This document shows, piece by piece, positions 1 to 10,142 of a stretch of 64,000 bases of DNA. Under the pieces are notes generated by a model. It ran no database searches. It worked only from the letters and a program-made list of their open reading frames with translations, and was not told the DNA's origin. Numbering within the stretch: the first letter of the stretch is position 1; each line of letters begins with the position of its first letter. The stretch is from assembly GCA_030680795.1 (NCBI GenBank), contig JAUXUL010000045.1, forward strand, positions 62,001 through 126,000. Reading direction: 5' to 3'. The position numbers and the translations under genes are program-made. This stretch comes from Anaerolineales bacterium (GTDB lineage Bacteria; Chloroflexota; Anaerolineae; Anaerolineales; Villigracilaceae).

Positions 1-1
1 A

Positions 2-805
2 GACCGCGATGAGGTTAGAAATTTGGCAATTGGCACTTTAGCTTATTTTTTAGCAGTTGATGATGAACAAAAGAAACAAATTGAAGATTTATTTATTCTC
101 TTGGCGCAGAATATTGAGACCAATATTCCCGATGTTTCCAAAAGGCTAATCTTCGGCAAAACTCTTTACGGAGTCCCAGCAAGTGTTGCAATATCAGCTT
201 GGCTTGATGAACATGGAACTGAATTGTCGGCTTCTCAAAACGAAACTGAAATATTCGAAGTAATATGGGGTTTACTGGAATCCAATATCCACAACAATCA
301 GTTTAGAAAATGCGATAAGCCTGAATCTATGAAAAAAGTAGCTTTTGAATGGTGTCACGGAATACCGTTCAATGAATTGTTGGAAATTATCAAGCAAGAT
401 GATGCAAGACGCCGAGCAAAATCTAGGCGTATCAGATATACCCTAGAAGACGTTGTAGATGTTTGTGAAAATGGCTTTGCTTATGACGGTATTCTTGTGT
501 TAGGAGCTGTGATTGAATTGGTTCCGACTCTGGCGATAGACAATAGCGATATTGTCGTTAATTCTCTTCAAGAGTTTCAAAAGCGGCTCAAATACGGGCT
601 GCCATCGCAAATAGCAGTTGTGCTTTACGAACTTGGTTTTGCAGATCGGGTAGTTGCGATAGAACTTAGCTCGATTTTCCAAGAAGTTGAAGGCAACAAG
701 GATATTGTTTTACAAGCCTTAAAAGCACGACGTGAAGAGGCTTTTATTGTCTTAGACAAATATCCTGCTTATTTTCGACAGGTTTATGCCAATGTAGCAA
801 CATAA
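2..805 (+). CDS. C-terminal fragment of a larger protein (possibly a large helicase), 5' truncated by window edge
   Basis: Frame is open upstream of the listed start to the window edge (..DRDEVRNLAIGTLAYFLAV..); the C-terminal style (..FEWCHGIPFNELLEII..LEDVVDVCENGFAYDGILVLGAV..) resembles helicase C-terminal regions; family call is weak. Confidence 0.45.
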   Translation, partial: DRDEVRNLAIGTLAYFLAVDDEQKKQIEDLFILLAQNIETNIPDVSKRLIFGKTLYGVPASVAISAWLDEHGTELSASQNETEIFEVIWGLLESNIHNNQFRKCDKPESMKKVAFEWCHGIPFNELLEIIKQDDARRRAKSRRIRYTLEDVVDVCENGFAYDGILVLGAVIELVPTLAIDNSDIVVNSLQEFQKRLKYGLPSQIAVVLYELGFADRVVAIELSSIFQEVEGNKDIVLQALKARREEAFIVLDKYPAYFRQVYANVAT

Positions 806-1148
806 TGCAAAGTTTAAACATTTCGCCCTGTATGGATTTGCCACTTCCGAGAAACTTCTAGCAGTTTTCGTATTTGTTGTTTTTGAAGCGGCTGGATGAC
901 CGCGAGAACGCGGCTGAGAGGCAGGCAAAACGCAAGGGGGACGGCGTGGAAAGATGGTCTGTGGTCTCCACTTGCGGGCGTGGTGGCGCGGGCGGTTGTC
1001 GAGCCTAGTCGAGACATCGAGGGTCTGCGGGGGCGGATGGGGGAGATTGAGAGGCAGGTGGATGGGTTGTTTGAGTCCCTTTTGAGTGAGAGTTTTGGAA
1101 GATAGTATTTCTATTGTTTTCGAGCTTGATTTTAAAAGTCGGCGTGCT

Positions 1149-1529
1149 ATGATGGTATTGGAGGACGCCATGAATAAAACCCTCAAACAAACTTTGTTCT
1201 GGACGCCGCGTGCTGCGGGCATCCTGTTTATATTATTTCTCAGCATATTCGCATTGGACATTTTCGACATGCAGCTTGGATTCTGGGGAACTATCGTCGG
1301 ATTGTTCATGCACCTGATTCCCTCCATTCTGCTGACGATTGCCATCATCATTGCTTGGAAGCGGGAATGGGTCGGCGCTGTGTTGTTCATCGGATGGACA
1401 ATCTGGTACGTGTCGTTCATGCGGGGATTTGATTGGATTGCGTATGTGCTCATCGCAGGCTTGCCCGCGTTGATCGGTCTGCTTTTCCTTGCAGGCTGGG
1501 TTTGGAGAAAGCAGATTCACGCTGGCTGA
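1149..1529 (+). CDS. Small multi-TM membrane protein (DUF7670-like), copy 1 of a duplicated gene
   Basis: ORF MVLEDAMNKTLKQTLFWTPRAAGILFILFLSIFALDIFDMQLGFWGTIVG.. nearly identical to the ORF at 2489..2905. Confidence 0.6.
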   Translation: MMVLEDAMNKTLKQTLFWTPRAAGILFILFLSIFALDIFDMQLGFWGTIVGLFMHLIPSILLTIAIIIAWKREWVGAVLFIGWTIWYVSFMRGFDWIAYVLIAGLPALIGLLFLAGWVWRKQIHAG

Positions 1530-1699
1530 TGCACCAGTAGGCGATGGCACGGGTCGAGGGTCTGCGTGGGAGAATGTCCGAGGCGGGGCTCGCCGTTTAA
1601 GGCTCGCGAGGCGGGGAGGCAGATGTCGTGCTGAGCCTGTCGAAGCATGGAGAGGTTGTTTGAGTCCGTGTTAAGTGAGAGCTTTAGAGGATAGAAATT

Positions 1700-2314
1700 A
1701 TGTGGATCTCTCCGTCGTTCCAAGATATTGATTATCCGTTCCCGCACTCACTTGATACAAAAATCATCCTTTTTGAAGATAGGGTACTTGGGTGGAAACT
1801 AAACATTGCCGACCAGATGATAAACGGTAACAAGGAACAACCAGCGATTAACCATTCTGGATACGCTACGTTGGATGTTGTTTTCAGCTATTTTGAAATG
1901 TTCGCAAAATATGAAGGTGGCTTTGCAAAGTTAGGAAAATCAGAGGATTATTTCAAAGTAGGTGTTTATTCTGTATTTCCAGAATTTCATCACATACCAA
2001 CACCCGTGACCCCATTAACACCAGTTGGAAATGTTGTTTCGATAGTTGATGTCGTTTTAGATTTGATGTACGAAGGTATACGTTGTGGACTTTATCACAG
2101 CGGGATAACTAATGGGAGAATTATGCTTACAGGTGAAATTAAGACCCCGATGGGTTTTGATTTACAGAATCAATTGCTTATTATTAATCCCCATTTGTTG
2201 GTACCTAGGCTCGAAATACATTTGCGAGATTATGTTGGGCGATTGAGAGATGCAAACAATACTGATCTCCGTTTAAAATTTGAGGCACGCTATGATTTTG
2301 ATACCCGTGCATAA
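1700..2314 (+). CDS. Hypothetical protein (204 aa) lying between the two duplicated membrane genes
   Basis: Single long ORF with no competing frame; no family recognised. Confidence 0.55.
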   Translation: MWISPSFQDIDYPFPHSLDTKIILFEDRVLGWKLNIADQMINGNKEQPAINHSGYATLDVVFSYFEMFAKYEGGFAKLGKSEDYFKVGVYSVFPEFHHIPTPVTPLTPVGNVVSIVDVVLDLMYEGIRCGLYHSGITNGRIMLTGEIKTPMGFDLQNQLLIINPHLLVPRLEIHLRDYVGRLRDANNTDLRLKFEARYDFDTRA

Positions 2315-2524
2315 ACAGTTCGCGGGCTTGGTGGCGCGGGTCGAGTCGCTCCCGCTCGCTTCGCTCGGGGACTTCGTGCGTGGGCGGATGGGGGAGTCCA
2401 CGCGGCAGGCTTGCACTGAGCGAAGTCGAAGTGTGGAGGGGTTGTTTGAGTCCGTGATGAGTGAGAGTTTTCGAAGATAGTATTTCTATTGTTTTTCGAA
2501 CTTGATTTTAAAAATCGGCGTGCT

Positions 2525-2905
2525 ATGATGGTATTGGAGGACGCCATGAATAAAAACCTCAAACAAACTTTGTTCTGGACGCCGCGTGCTGCGGGCATCC
2601 TGTTCATATTATTTCTCAGCATGTTCGCATTGGATATTTTCGACATGCAGCTTGGATTCTGGGGAACCATCGTCGGATTGTTCATGCACCTGATTCCATC
2701 CATTCTGCTGACGATTGCCATCATCATCGCTTGGAAGCGGGAATGGGTCGGCGCTGTGTTGTTCATCGGATGGACAATCTGGTACGTGTCGTTTATGCGG
2801 GGATTTGATTGGATCGCGTATGTGCTCATCGCAGGCTTGCCCGCGTTGATCGGTCTGCTTTTCCTTGCAGGCTGGGTTTGGAGAAAGCAGATTCACGCTG
2901 GCTGA
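2525..2905 (+). CDS. Small multi-TM membrane protein (DUF7670-like), copy 2
   Basis: Near-identical to copy 1, including upstream sequence (tatttctattgttttc..ggcgtgctatgatggtattggaggacgcc). Confidence 0.6.
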   Translation: MMVLEDAMNKNLKQTLFWTPRAAGILFILFLSMFALDIFDMQLGFWGTIVGLFMHLIPSILLTIAIIIAWKREWVGAVLFIGWTIWYVSFMRGFDWIAYVLIAGLPALIGLLFLAGWVWRKQIHAG

Positions 2906-3181
2906 TGCGCCAGTAGGCGATGGCACGGGTCGAGGGTCTGCGTGGGATGATGGGGGAGAGTGAGAGGCAGGTGGAGGGGTTGTTTGAGTCCGTGTTGAAT
3001 GAGGCGTTCAATTAGCCCCATCCCGTCCTTCCCCAAATGCCGAAGTGCACGGAATTTGGGGAAGGTGATTGTAGAGTATTTATGAATACTAAAATTTGTA
3101 CCCAAGTTGAAGTTGTACTTCCCCCATTTTCGCCCCGCTGTTCTTCGCGGGGTGCAAATGGGGGAGGCTAGGAGGGGGCAA

Positions 3182-3550
3182 ATGCCACGTTCTCAAAGAA
3201 GTAACCCCAACACAAAACACAACGCCATCGAACTCCGAAAAGAACCCACCCCTGCCGAAGCAAAACTCTGGTCGCGAATCCGCAACGACCAGTTGGGAGT
3301 CACTTTCCGCAGGCAACATGCCATTGGCAACTATATCCCCGACTTTTGTTCACCCATAGCCAAACTCATTATTGAATTGGATGGAAGTCAACACTTGGAA
3401 CAAGAAGAATACGATGAAGAAAGAACGAAGTACTTGGAAACGCTGGGCTATAAAGTAATTCGCTTTTGGAATAACGATGTGTTGAACAATATTGAAGGCG
3501 TTATACTTGCCATTATTTATGCGCTGGAAGATGAAAACAGCAAAGATTGA
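3182..3550 (+). CDS. DUF559-family (Vsr-like fold) putative endonuclease
   Basis: RKEPTPAEAKLWSRIRNDQLGVTFRRQHAIGNYIPDFCSPIAKLIIELDGSQH..RTKYLETLGYKVIRFWNNDVLNNIEGV is the DUF559 signature; listed ORF starts at 3107, likely ATG near 3182. Confidence 0.85.
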   Translation: MPRSQRSNPNTKHNAIELRKEPTPAEAKLWSRIRNDQLGVTFRRQHAIGNYIPDFCSPIAKLIIELDGSQHLEQEEYDEERTKYLETLGYKVIRFWNNDVLNNIEGVILAIIYALEDENSKD

Positions 3551-3956
3551 ATTATGTATTCCCTTGCTTGTGAGCCTGCAAGAAGTGTTTGCGGGCGTGG
3601 TGGCACGGTCGAGTCTCTCCCGCTCGCTTCGCTCGGGGACTTCGTGCGGGGGCGGATGGGGGAGTCCACTCGGCAGGGGGAGGAGTTGCGCCCGCCTTTT
3701 GGGCGGACGTTGTTGCCAAGTGTGCTGCGACCATCGGGAGGGGCGTTCAAGGGAGAGTTGTGAAAAGAACCCCCTTCGCCTTCGGCACCTCCCCCAAATA
3801 CGACTGACAAAATTATAGTCATCATAAAAAGTTTCCATGTCGTATTTTGGGGAGGACGGGTGGGGGCTGGGATATAAGTCAGAAAATGGAATTTATTATC
3901 GCGAGGTGCAGCCTTAAGTATTGAGTGACGGGGACTTGGAGGGGTTATAGGAACGG

Positions 3957-4595
3957 TTAACGTTTTTGCTCAACCAAAGCAAAGGCCGCGATGGAAAAAG
4001 CATTGGCTACATTGAACGAGCGTTTTTCCCCGCGCATGGGGATATAAATGACCTCGTCAGCCAATGTCAGTAAATCAGGGTCAACACCTGTGATTTCATT
4101 GCCAATGATCAATACCGTATTACAAGTCAGGCTGGCCGCCTGGCTTGTTTTTATTGCGCGTGGTTCGTCTTCCAATGCCAATACCTGCCAGCCCTCCTTT
4201 TTCAAGCCTTTGATCAATTTGACCGCGTCCTTGTGATGGGACCAGGTGACATATTCTTCCGCGCCAAGTGCGGTTTTGCGCACTGCCTCCACTTCGGGTG
4301 TAGGCGTGATCCCGCATAAATAGGCATGAGCAAACCCGAAGCCATCTGCGCTGCGCAGGACCGAGCCGACATTCCATGCCGAGCGGATATTATCCATCAA
4401 CACGGCCAGCATCGGTTCATTTTCCCGCTTTTCATTCTGGCGGAACATGGATTCATCGCTCATATTCTTCTTTAGGACTACTTTTGTTTCCCCCAGGCAG
4501 TGCGGGCAGCGGACTCCAAAGGAATGTCCTTCGATCAGTGGGTAGCGAAGTCCGCAGGCCAGGCAAAGGTGGATGTTAAATGACTCGGGCGGCAT
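3957..4595 (-). CDS. TrmH/SpoU-family RNA methyltransferase with N-terminal Cys-rich (zinc-ribbon-like) segment
   Basis: DNIRSAWNVGSVLRSADGFGF..ALGAEEYVTW..LIIGNEITGVDPDLL..IPMRGEKRSFNVANAFSIAAF; CLACG..CPHCLG at the N-terminus. Confidence 0.85.
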   Translation of the reverse strand: MPPESFNIHLCLACGLRYPLIEGHSFGVRCPHCLGETKVVLKKNMSDESMFRQNEKRENEPMLAVLMDNIRSAWNVGSVLRSADGFGFAHAYLCGITPTPEVEAVRKTALGAEEYVTWSHHKDAVKLIKGLKKEGWQVLALEDEPRAIKTSQAASLTCNTVLIIGNEITGVDPDLLTLADEVIYIPMRGEKRSFNVANAFSIAAFALVEQKR

Positions 4596-4777
4596 TGGTT
4601 TGTTGGGTCTCTTTGTTCTTTTTAGTCAACTTTTCATCATGGCACTGGAAACTGCGGGTTGACGCCCCAATGTCTCTAACATATTGCATGGGACGATCTC
4701 CTGAAGATTATATAGTAGATATGATTTTACACGGGACTCCTTTTATTGAAATGGCCGATAAAGGTATAATTTTCTGG

Positions 4778-5773
4778 ATGAAACGATCTCTTTTTGGGAT
4801 GTTGATCCCGCTTCTTTTCCTGACCGTTGGCCTGCTTCCGTCCGAAAGGGCGGATGCCCAGCGCGGGCATTTCTCACCGAATTCATCCGCCCTGGACCTG
4901 ATCACAGAAGTAAACGCTTTGCGGACATCAAACGATTTACCGTCCTATCAGGTGAATTCCATTTTGATGAGCATTGCGCAAGCCCATGCAGATGCGATTG
5001 CCGGCACAGGCATCGTGACTCATTTTGACGCAAACGGCTTGCGCCCCTATCAACGCGCCATTGAGGCAGGCTATTTGGTGGCGGGAGATCTTTCGCTGGG
5101 TGGTTTCTTTGACGAGAATATTCACGCCGGCGCGAATCTTTCACCGGCCGGCGCGGTCACTTTTTGGAAGGGTGACGCAAACCAATTGAACACCATGCTC
5201 TCAGCGGATTTCGAAGATGTTGGCGCGGGCATGGCGATTGCCAAGGGAGTCACTTATTATGTCCTGAATGCTGGCTCAGAAAGCGGAGTTTCTGCGGCAA
5301 TTTCAACCCCAACTATTTCTTCATCCGAATTTATTATCTCCACTGCCGGCGCGGCTGGGACTCCAGCTGTAGTGGTCATGGTCAGCACGCCTTTTGATAA
5401 CGGCGAAATTTATCATGTTGTCCAAAAGAACGAAGCGCTTTGGAGCATCGCCATTGCCTACGGCACAACCATTGAGCAGTTAAAACTATTGAATGTCCTG
5501 GTCACTGATGAGATTTTTGAGGAGCAAACTCTTCTGGTAAAAAAACCTGTGCCGCTTACAGCCACTCCGTCCCCTGCCGTAACGGCTACATTTGGAATTC
5601 CCACTTCCACCGCTACAATCCCAGTCACACCGACAGTCACATCCACAGCGACGCCGTTGCCAAAGGCGCCCGCCTCGCTTCAAAATGGGGGGATGGTGGT
5701 TGGTGTTATCATTGTGATCGCGCTGCTTGGGGCAGGTCTTGGTTCCCTGCTTGGCAGGAAAAAAGTTGAATAA
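4778..5773 (+). CDS. Secreted CAP/SCP-domain protein with LysM-like domain and C-terminal TM
   Basis: Signal peptide MKRSLFGMLIPLLFLTVG; ALDLITEVNALRTSNDLPSYQVN..AQAHADAIAGTG; YHVVQKNEALWSIAIAYGTTIEQLKLLN (LysM); TP-rich linker then TM. ORF track start 4580 is probably too early. Confidence 0.75.
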   Translation: MKRSLFGMLIPLLFLTVGLLPSERADAQRGHFSPNSSALDLITEVNALRTSNDLPSYQVNSILMSIAQAHADAIAGTGIVTHFDANGLRPYQRAIEAGYLVAGDLSLGGFFDENIHAGANLSPAGAVTFWKGDANQLNTMLSADFEDVGAGMAIAKGVTYYVLNAGSESGVSAAISTPTISSSEFIISTAGAAGTPAVVVMVSTPFDNGEIYHVVQKNEALWSIAIAYGTTIEQLKLLNVLVTDEIFEEQTLLVKKPVPLTATPSPAVTATFGIPTSTATIPVTPTVTSTATPLPKAPASLQNGGMVVGVIIVIALLGAGLGSLLGRKKVE

Positions 5774-5912
5774 AAATTAATAGGGTCTGAAAATTGCTCC
5801 TTGCGCCGTCCTCGGCGCAAGGTTTACTCGCAAACGCCGCCGAAGACGGCGGCTTGAGCTTATGTTATTTAGACTTCTTGTATGGTTGAGAAAATTTTAA
5901 TAGGAGCTGCTT

Positions 5913-6800
5913 ATGAGTGAGTTTAGAATGGATGCTCTCTTGCCTGCCGAGATGGCAACACGCGCTGAATATCTTGGTGTTCGCAAAGCAGAAATGCCCG
6001 CATTCACCATGTTTATGTTGGCACTATTAGCGGGTGCATTCATTTCATTGGGCTCGATCTTTGCCACGACCGTTGCTGCCGGTGGCATGTCAATCACTGC
6101 GGCAGATGGCGTGGTGGCATACACCACTGGTTTGCCGTATGGCGTCACGCGCCTGCTGAGCGGGCTGGTCTTTTCACTCGGATTGATCCTCGTTGTTGTG
6201 GGCGGTGCGGAATTGTTCACGGGTAATACTTTGATCGTAATGGCGTGGTCAAGCGGTAAAGTTACTGGACGCGCACTGTTGCGAAATTGGGCGATCGTTT
6301 ACACGGGTAATTTCATTGCAGCAATTGCGACGGCTGGGCTTATGTTTTTTTCCAGGCAATATACATTTGGCTCGAATTCTGTAGGCATTGCTGCATTGAA
6401 AATTGCAGTCGGAAAAAGCGATTTTGGTTTTTTACAAGCTGTTGCGCTCGGCATCCTGGCCAATGCGCTTGTATGTCTTGCGATTTGGCTAACCTATAGC
6501 GCGCGCACAACCCTTGATAAGATCGCGTCCATTATTTTCCCCATTACTGCCTTTGTCGCTGCTGGTTTTGAGCACAGCATCGCGAATATGTACTTCATTC
6601 CTTATGCGCTTCTGGTCAAAGGTTTTGATCCAGAATTCATGGCCACGGTCAGTGATAAGGTTCCAAATCTCGAGGTGCTGACGTGGAAAGCATTCTTTTT
6701 CAAAAACTTGATTCCTGTTACTATTGGAAATATTATCGGCGGCGCAGTGCTGGTAGCCGCCATCTATTGGGTCGTATTTCTTCGTGAAAAGAAAGTTTAA
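5913..6800 (+). CDS. Formate/nitrite transporter (FNT) family protein
   Basis: AGAFISLGSIFATTV..GGAELFTGNTLIVMAWSSGKVT..NALVCLAIWLTYSART..AAGFEHSIANMYFIP..TIGNIIGG. Confidence 0.9.
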   Translation: MSEFRMDALLPAEMATRAEYLGVRKAEMPAFTMFMLALLAGAFISLGSIFATTVAAGGMSITAADGVVAYTTGLPYGVTRLLSGLVFSLGLILVVVGGAELFTGNTLIVMAWSSGKVTGRALLRNWAIVYTGNFIAAIATAGLMFFSRQYTFGSNSVGIAALKIAVGKSDFGFLQAVALGILANALVCLAIWLTYSARTTLDKIASIIFPITAFVAAGFEHSIANMYFIPYALLVKGFDPEFMATVSDKVPNLEVLTWKAFFFKNLIPVTIGNIIGGAVLVAAIYWVVFLREKKV

Positions 6801-6815
6801 TAAAAAGGAGCAGCC

Positions 6816-7046
6816 ATGAAAGCATATATCATGATCAAGATTCGCGCGGGCGATGTCAAGGATGTTGTCCATCAGCTTCGTAAAGTGGCCGGTGTTGTTG
6901 AAGCCCACATGACCTTTGGACCCTATGATGCGGTGGCTGTGGTAGAGGCAGTTGATTTGGCCAAACTCGGCGCGATCACCGCCTTGGAGATCCAACCCAT
7001 CCCTGGTGTGGAGCAGACCCTCACCTGCCTGGCAGTGGACGTGTAA
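6816..7046 (+). CDS. Stand-alone Lrp/AsnC-type ligand-binding (RAM) domain protein
   Basis: MKAYIMIKIRAGDVKDVVHQLRKVAGVVEAHMTFGPYDAVAVVEAVDLAKLG..; no HTH. Confidence 0.8.
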   Translation: MKAYIMIKIRAGDVKDVVHQLRKVAGVVEAHMTFGPYDAVAVVEAVDLAKLGAITALEIQPIPGVEQTLTCLAVDV

Positions 7047-7069
7047 ACCAGGTTATTCATTATCTGCCT

Positions 7070-7101
7070 ATCGGGCTGGCTGACTGCCAGCCCGATTTTT
7101 T
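7070..7101 (+). terminator. Rho-independent terminator
   Basis: atcgggctggctgactgccagcccgatttttt. Confidence 0.85.
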
Positions 7102-7137
7102 CTAGTAGAATATACGGAGTTTATCCATGAGGACTGG

Positions 7138-8625
7138 ATGAAAAGACTCGATCAATTAACTTTTACACGCTTTACCGCAATTTTAATTGTATTGTTTTTT
7201 CACGGCGGCGGCGGCATCTATTTGCAAGCAGTCAATATTTTCCCCATCTCCCCAATTCTAATATCTGCGACAACCAGCGTAACCTATTTATATGTCCTTT
7301 CCGGTTTTGTTATGTCGTTGGTGTATTATCGCCCGAACGAGAAGTTTGACATCGGTAGGTATTGGACTGCGCGTTTTGTTCGGTTATATCCACTTTACCT
7401 GATTTCATTTTTACTTGTTTGTTATTACTACCTTGATTCCATCGCCCAAATCAAGCCGCAAAAAACACTTGTAAATATTTTTGTCCTGCAAGCCTGGGTG
7501 CCTCGATATGCGCAGTCTTTTAATTACGCATCCTGGTTCATGACTGTTCAGTTTTTCTTATATGCTGTCTTCCCATTCTTTACATTGTGGGCGTATCGTC
7601 AGTCCACAAAAAAGTTAATATGGGTTTCGATTATCGTTTGGGTCGTCAGCCAGATGATTCATAACGCCCTTTGGATCGGCTACTTTCCTGAATATGAAAA
7701 CTTTCTTGTCTATTTTCCGCTTTTCCATTTAAGTTCATTTATTCTGGGCGCGGTCGGCGGGATCTGGTATCTGCGTGAGGGACGGGAACAGAAAATTAAA
7801 TCCAGTATCGGTTTATTGGTTTTTACGGGAGCGGTGCTGTTTGTATCTGCTTACGTAGTCATGAGCAATGAGATCGCTGCATTTCCTCATGGAATTCAGT
7901 TAATGACCGGGCTTTTAGCCCCAGTATTAACCGTCGTCATCGTTGCCCTTGCATTGGATAAATCTCGTCTCTCCGCTTTCCTTAATTATCCCGCCTTGGT
8001 TGCCCTGGGAGAAACATCCTATGGATTGTATATCCTGCACGTGCCGGTCATCTGGATATATAAACGCGCCCTAGAAAATTTGTCCCTCGCCGATCCCCAG
8101 TTTATTTTTGACTACACCTTCCTACCCTTGATGATTGCGGTTGGTTTGCTCATCCATTTTTATGTTGACCAGCCGCTCCGTAGTTGGTTAAAGAAAATTT
8201 TACAACGCGTGAGCATGCCGCTCCTCATTTTGGACCTTGTGATTGTTGCAGTTTCGATTTATGTTTCCTTCCGTTTTCGGTTTGGGGATGGGCGCGAATA
8301 TTTGTCCTATCGTTCCATGGGATTGTTGATGTTTTGGTCTGCATTCCTGTTGAGAACAATTCTCTCGGTTGTATTTAATGGATTGAACCCGCGCATTCTT
8401 AAAGGTTCTTTTCTTCAATTGTTGCGCCCGATACTGATTTCTACGACCCTTGGCTCTTTTGTCCTTCTTTCCATTATTTTTACAGGGTATTCTCTTGGCT
8501 GGTTTGAGAATTTCCCGCGCAGCATCTTTATTATGGATTGGGCGGTTGTACTCACGCTGTCTTTACTGATTAGATTTCTATTCAGGCGCGCAGGCTTCTA
8601 CCCTCCTAAACCATTATCAGCATGA
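7138..8625 (+). CDS. Acyltransferase 3 family membrane protein
   Basis: RLDQLTFTRFTAILIVLFFHGGG..GRYWTARFVRLYPLYLISF..LGETSYGLYILHVPVIW, C-terminal extra TM region. Confidence 0.85.
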   Translation: MKRLDQLTFTRFTAILIVLFFHGGGGIYLQAVNIFPISPILISATTSVTYLYVLSGFVMSLVYYRPNEKFDIGRYWTARFVRLYPLYLISFLLVCYYYLDSIAQIKPQKTLVNIFVLQAWVPRYAQSFNYASWFMTVQFFLYAVFPFFTLWAYRQSTKKLIWVSIIVWVVSQMIHNALWIGYFPEYENFLVYFPLFHLSSFILGAVGGIWYLREGREQKIKSSIGLLVFTGAVLFVSAYVVMSNEIAAFPHGIQLMTGLLAPVLTVVIVALALDKSRLSAFLNYPALVALGETSYGLYILHVPVIWIYKRALENLSLADPQFIFDYTFLPLMIAVGLLIHFYVDQPLRSWLKKILQRVSMPLLILDLVIVAVSIYVSFRFRFGDGREYLSYRSMGLLMFWSAFLLRTILSVVFNGLNPRILKGSFLQLLRPILISTTLGSFVLLSIIFTGYSLGWFENFPRSIFIMDWAVVLTLSLLIRFLFRRAGFYPPKPLSA

Positions 8626-8635
8626 ACCAATAACT

Positions 8636-8669
8636 CAAACAGGTCTCACGAATTCGCGAGACCTGTTTG
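8636..8669. terminator. Bidirectional terminator-like palindrome between convergent genes
   Basis: caaacaggtctcacgaattcgcgagacctgtttg. Confidence 0.75.
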
Positions 8670-8694
8670 ACTATTCAACTATCACACTTTCAAT

Positions 8695-9963
8695 CTACTT
8701 ATGCAAATTTCTAGCTGCAATAAAACTTAAACCTGCTTTCGTCAAATCCCAGGCAGAGTGGTTGCATGCTGCGACTTTATCGAGATAGTTTAATTGCAGG
8801 TTATCCCAGTCACCAGATTCAATGACTTCCTTCTTCTCGCGGAAGTAATCCAAAATATCGGATTGATGTGCGCGAGTGACATCCACTTCGGGGTCGCCGC
8901 CTTCGTGTTTCGCCGCAATATTTGCAACATGGTCAGCCAATTCAACCAACTCTGCGCGGCGGTTGTATGGTTGAATGACAATGCTCTTCTGCGGCTCGGT
9001 GATGTGATGTTCAAAGCGGACAATTTTTTCAAAGCCAAGCGCTTTTCTGAATTCGGCAGTCAGTTCCATGGTCTGGTTATTGACCGAGTTCGACCAGTTG
9101 AATCCGATCAGCGGGGATGTGCCATCGTCACGGCTGAGCAATTTCGCCATCGTCAAAATCCATAATGCGTTGTAGGGGTTGTCCGCGCCAAAGAACACCG
9201 AGATCTTGAATTGAATATCCACGCCCAAACGATGGAGCAGGAAGCCAAGTAAGATCGTACCTCCATTGAAATTGAGGACATGTTGCACCCCGTAGTTGGT
9301 GTAGTAGTACAAAAATTCATCCAGCCATTGAAGTGCGTGTTCGTTGGGTTGACCAATTCCGCCGAAATAGCCTGTGATCGTTGCGGGCCCGCCAAGGTGG
9401 GGATTGGAACCATCCGTGCCTTTGGTGTCCAGCGTTTCCACGAAGGAGGCACCGATAATATCCAGTGCAGCGACAATGGCCGGCAAGTCGCCATCCGCTT
9501 CGGATTCCTTCATGTTGCGAACAGCGATATAGCGCCCGGGCATGAGCGTTTGATTTGCAATGGCTTGCTCCGCCATGGCGCGTACCCATGGGAAATACTG
9601 CAAAGCGGATACTTCAAGTGTGACTGCGTATTTATCTTTGAACTTCATCTTTCGCACCGCGGCCGTATCGCCCCAAACTTTTTTCCTGTAATCTGCCACC
9701 GAGATGAATGCGCCTTTGTTGCGTTGTTCAATTAACCAATTCAAATCCTTGATGTAATCGGGGTTCTTCGCTTCAACCAACTTGAACAAATTATCCATTT
9801 TGCGTGCCGCGCGATGTTTGCGGTTGATCTCTTTGGGCGTGCCATACTTCGCCACCACCGCGAGAAAATCTTTCATGACCTGTGAATTTGGGTCAAGCAA
9901 AACAGAATTGAATGCCTTGAGTTTATCGGGCGAGATCTTGAGTAACTTTTGCATATCGTTCAT
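8695..9963 (-). CDS. Conserved hypothetical protein (422 aa)
   Basis: Long ORF with codon-biased sequence; no family recognised with confidence. Confidence 0.6.
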   Translation of the reverse strand: MNDMQKLLKISPDKLKAFNSVLLDPNSQVMKDFLAVVAKYGTPKEINRKHRAARKMDNLFKLVEAKNPDYIKDLNWLIEQRNKGAFISVADYRKKVWGDTAAVRKMKFKDKYAVTLEVSALQYFPWVRAMAEQAIANQTLMPGRYIAVRNMKESEADGDLPAIVAALDIIGASFVETLDTKGTDGSNPHLGGPATITGYFGGIGQPNEHALQWLDEFLYYYTNYGVQHVLNFNGGTILLGFLLHRLGVDIQFKISVFFGADNPYNALWILTMAKLLSRDDGTSPLIGFNWSNSVNNQTMELTAEFRKALGFEKIVRFEHHITEPQKSIVIQPYNRRAELVELADHVANIAAKHEGGDPEVDVTRAHQSDILDYFREKKEVIESGDWDNLQLNYLDKVAACNHSAWDLTKAGLSFIAARNLHK

Positions 9964-9982
9964 TTTGTCTCCTTAATTTGAA

Positions 9983-10142
9983 ATGTCGTTGCGAGGAGCG
10001 TTCTTGTTCTTCCCTGGCACCGCCCGCCAGGGCAGGTGTGCGACGACACTTGCGGCGTACGCCAGTGCGGTGAGCAATCTCCTCGCACTGGTGGGGGTTG
10101 CTTCGGGCGGACCGCTTCGCGCACCGCCCTCGCAACGACATA
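9983..10142. repeat. Dispersed inverted repeat (tgtcgttgcgaggag..cctcgcaacgaca)
   Basis: Inverted termini in an intergenic region; related copy at 18200-18298. Confidence 0.7.

Larger units (their letters stand above)
950..3010. repeat. Dispersed approx. 100-bp repeat family (..gggggcggatgggggag..ggcaggtgga..gggttgtttgagtccgtg..tgagtgagagttt..) around the duplicated genes; another copy near 3590-3700
   Basis: Same word string recurs near 1015-1105, 1545-1690, 2330-2480, 2925-3000 and 3600-3690. Confidence 0.7.

Noticed and set aside
752-1453. Large antisense ORFs (e.g. 752-1453 and 2290-2829 minus)
   Set aside because: Mirror frames of the duplicated membrane genes; composition Pro/Ser/Arg-rich, typical shadow ORFs
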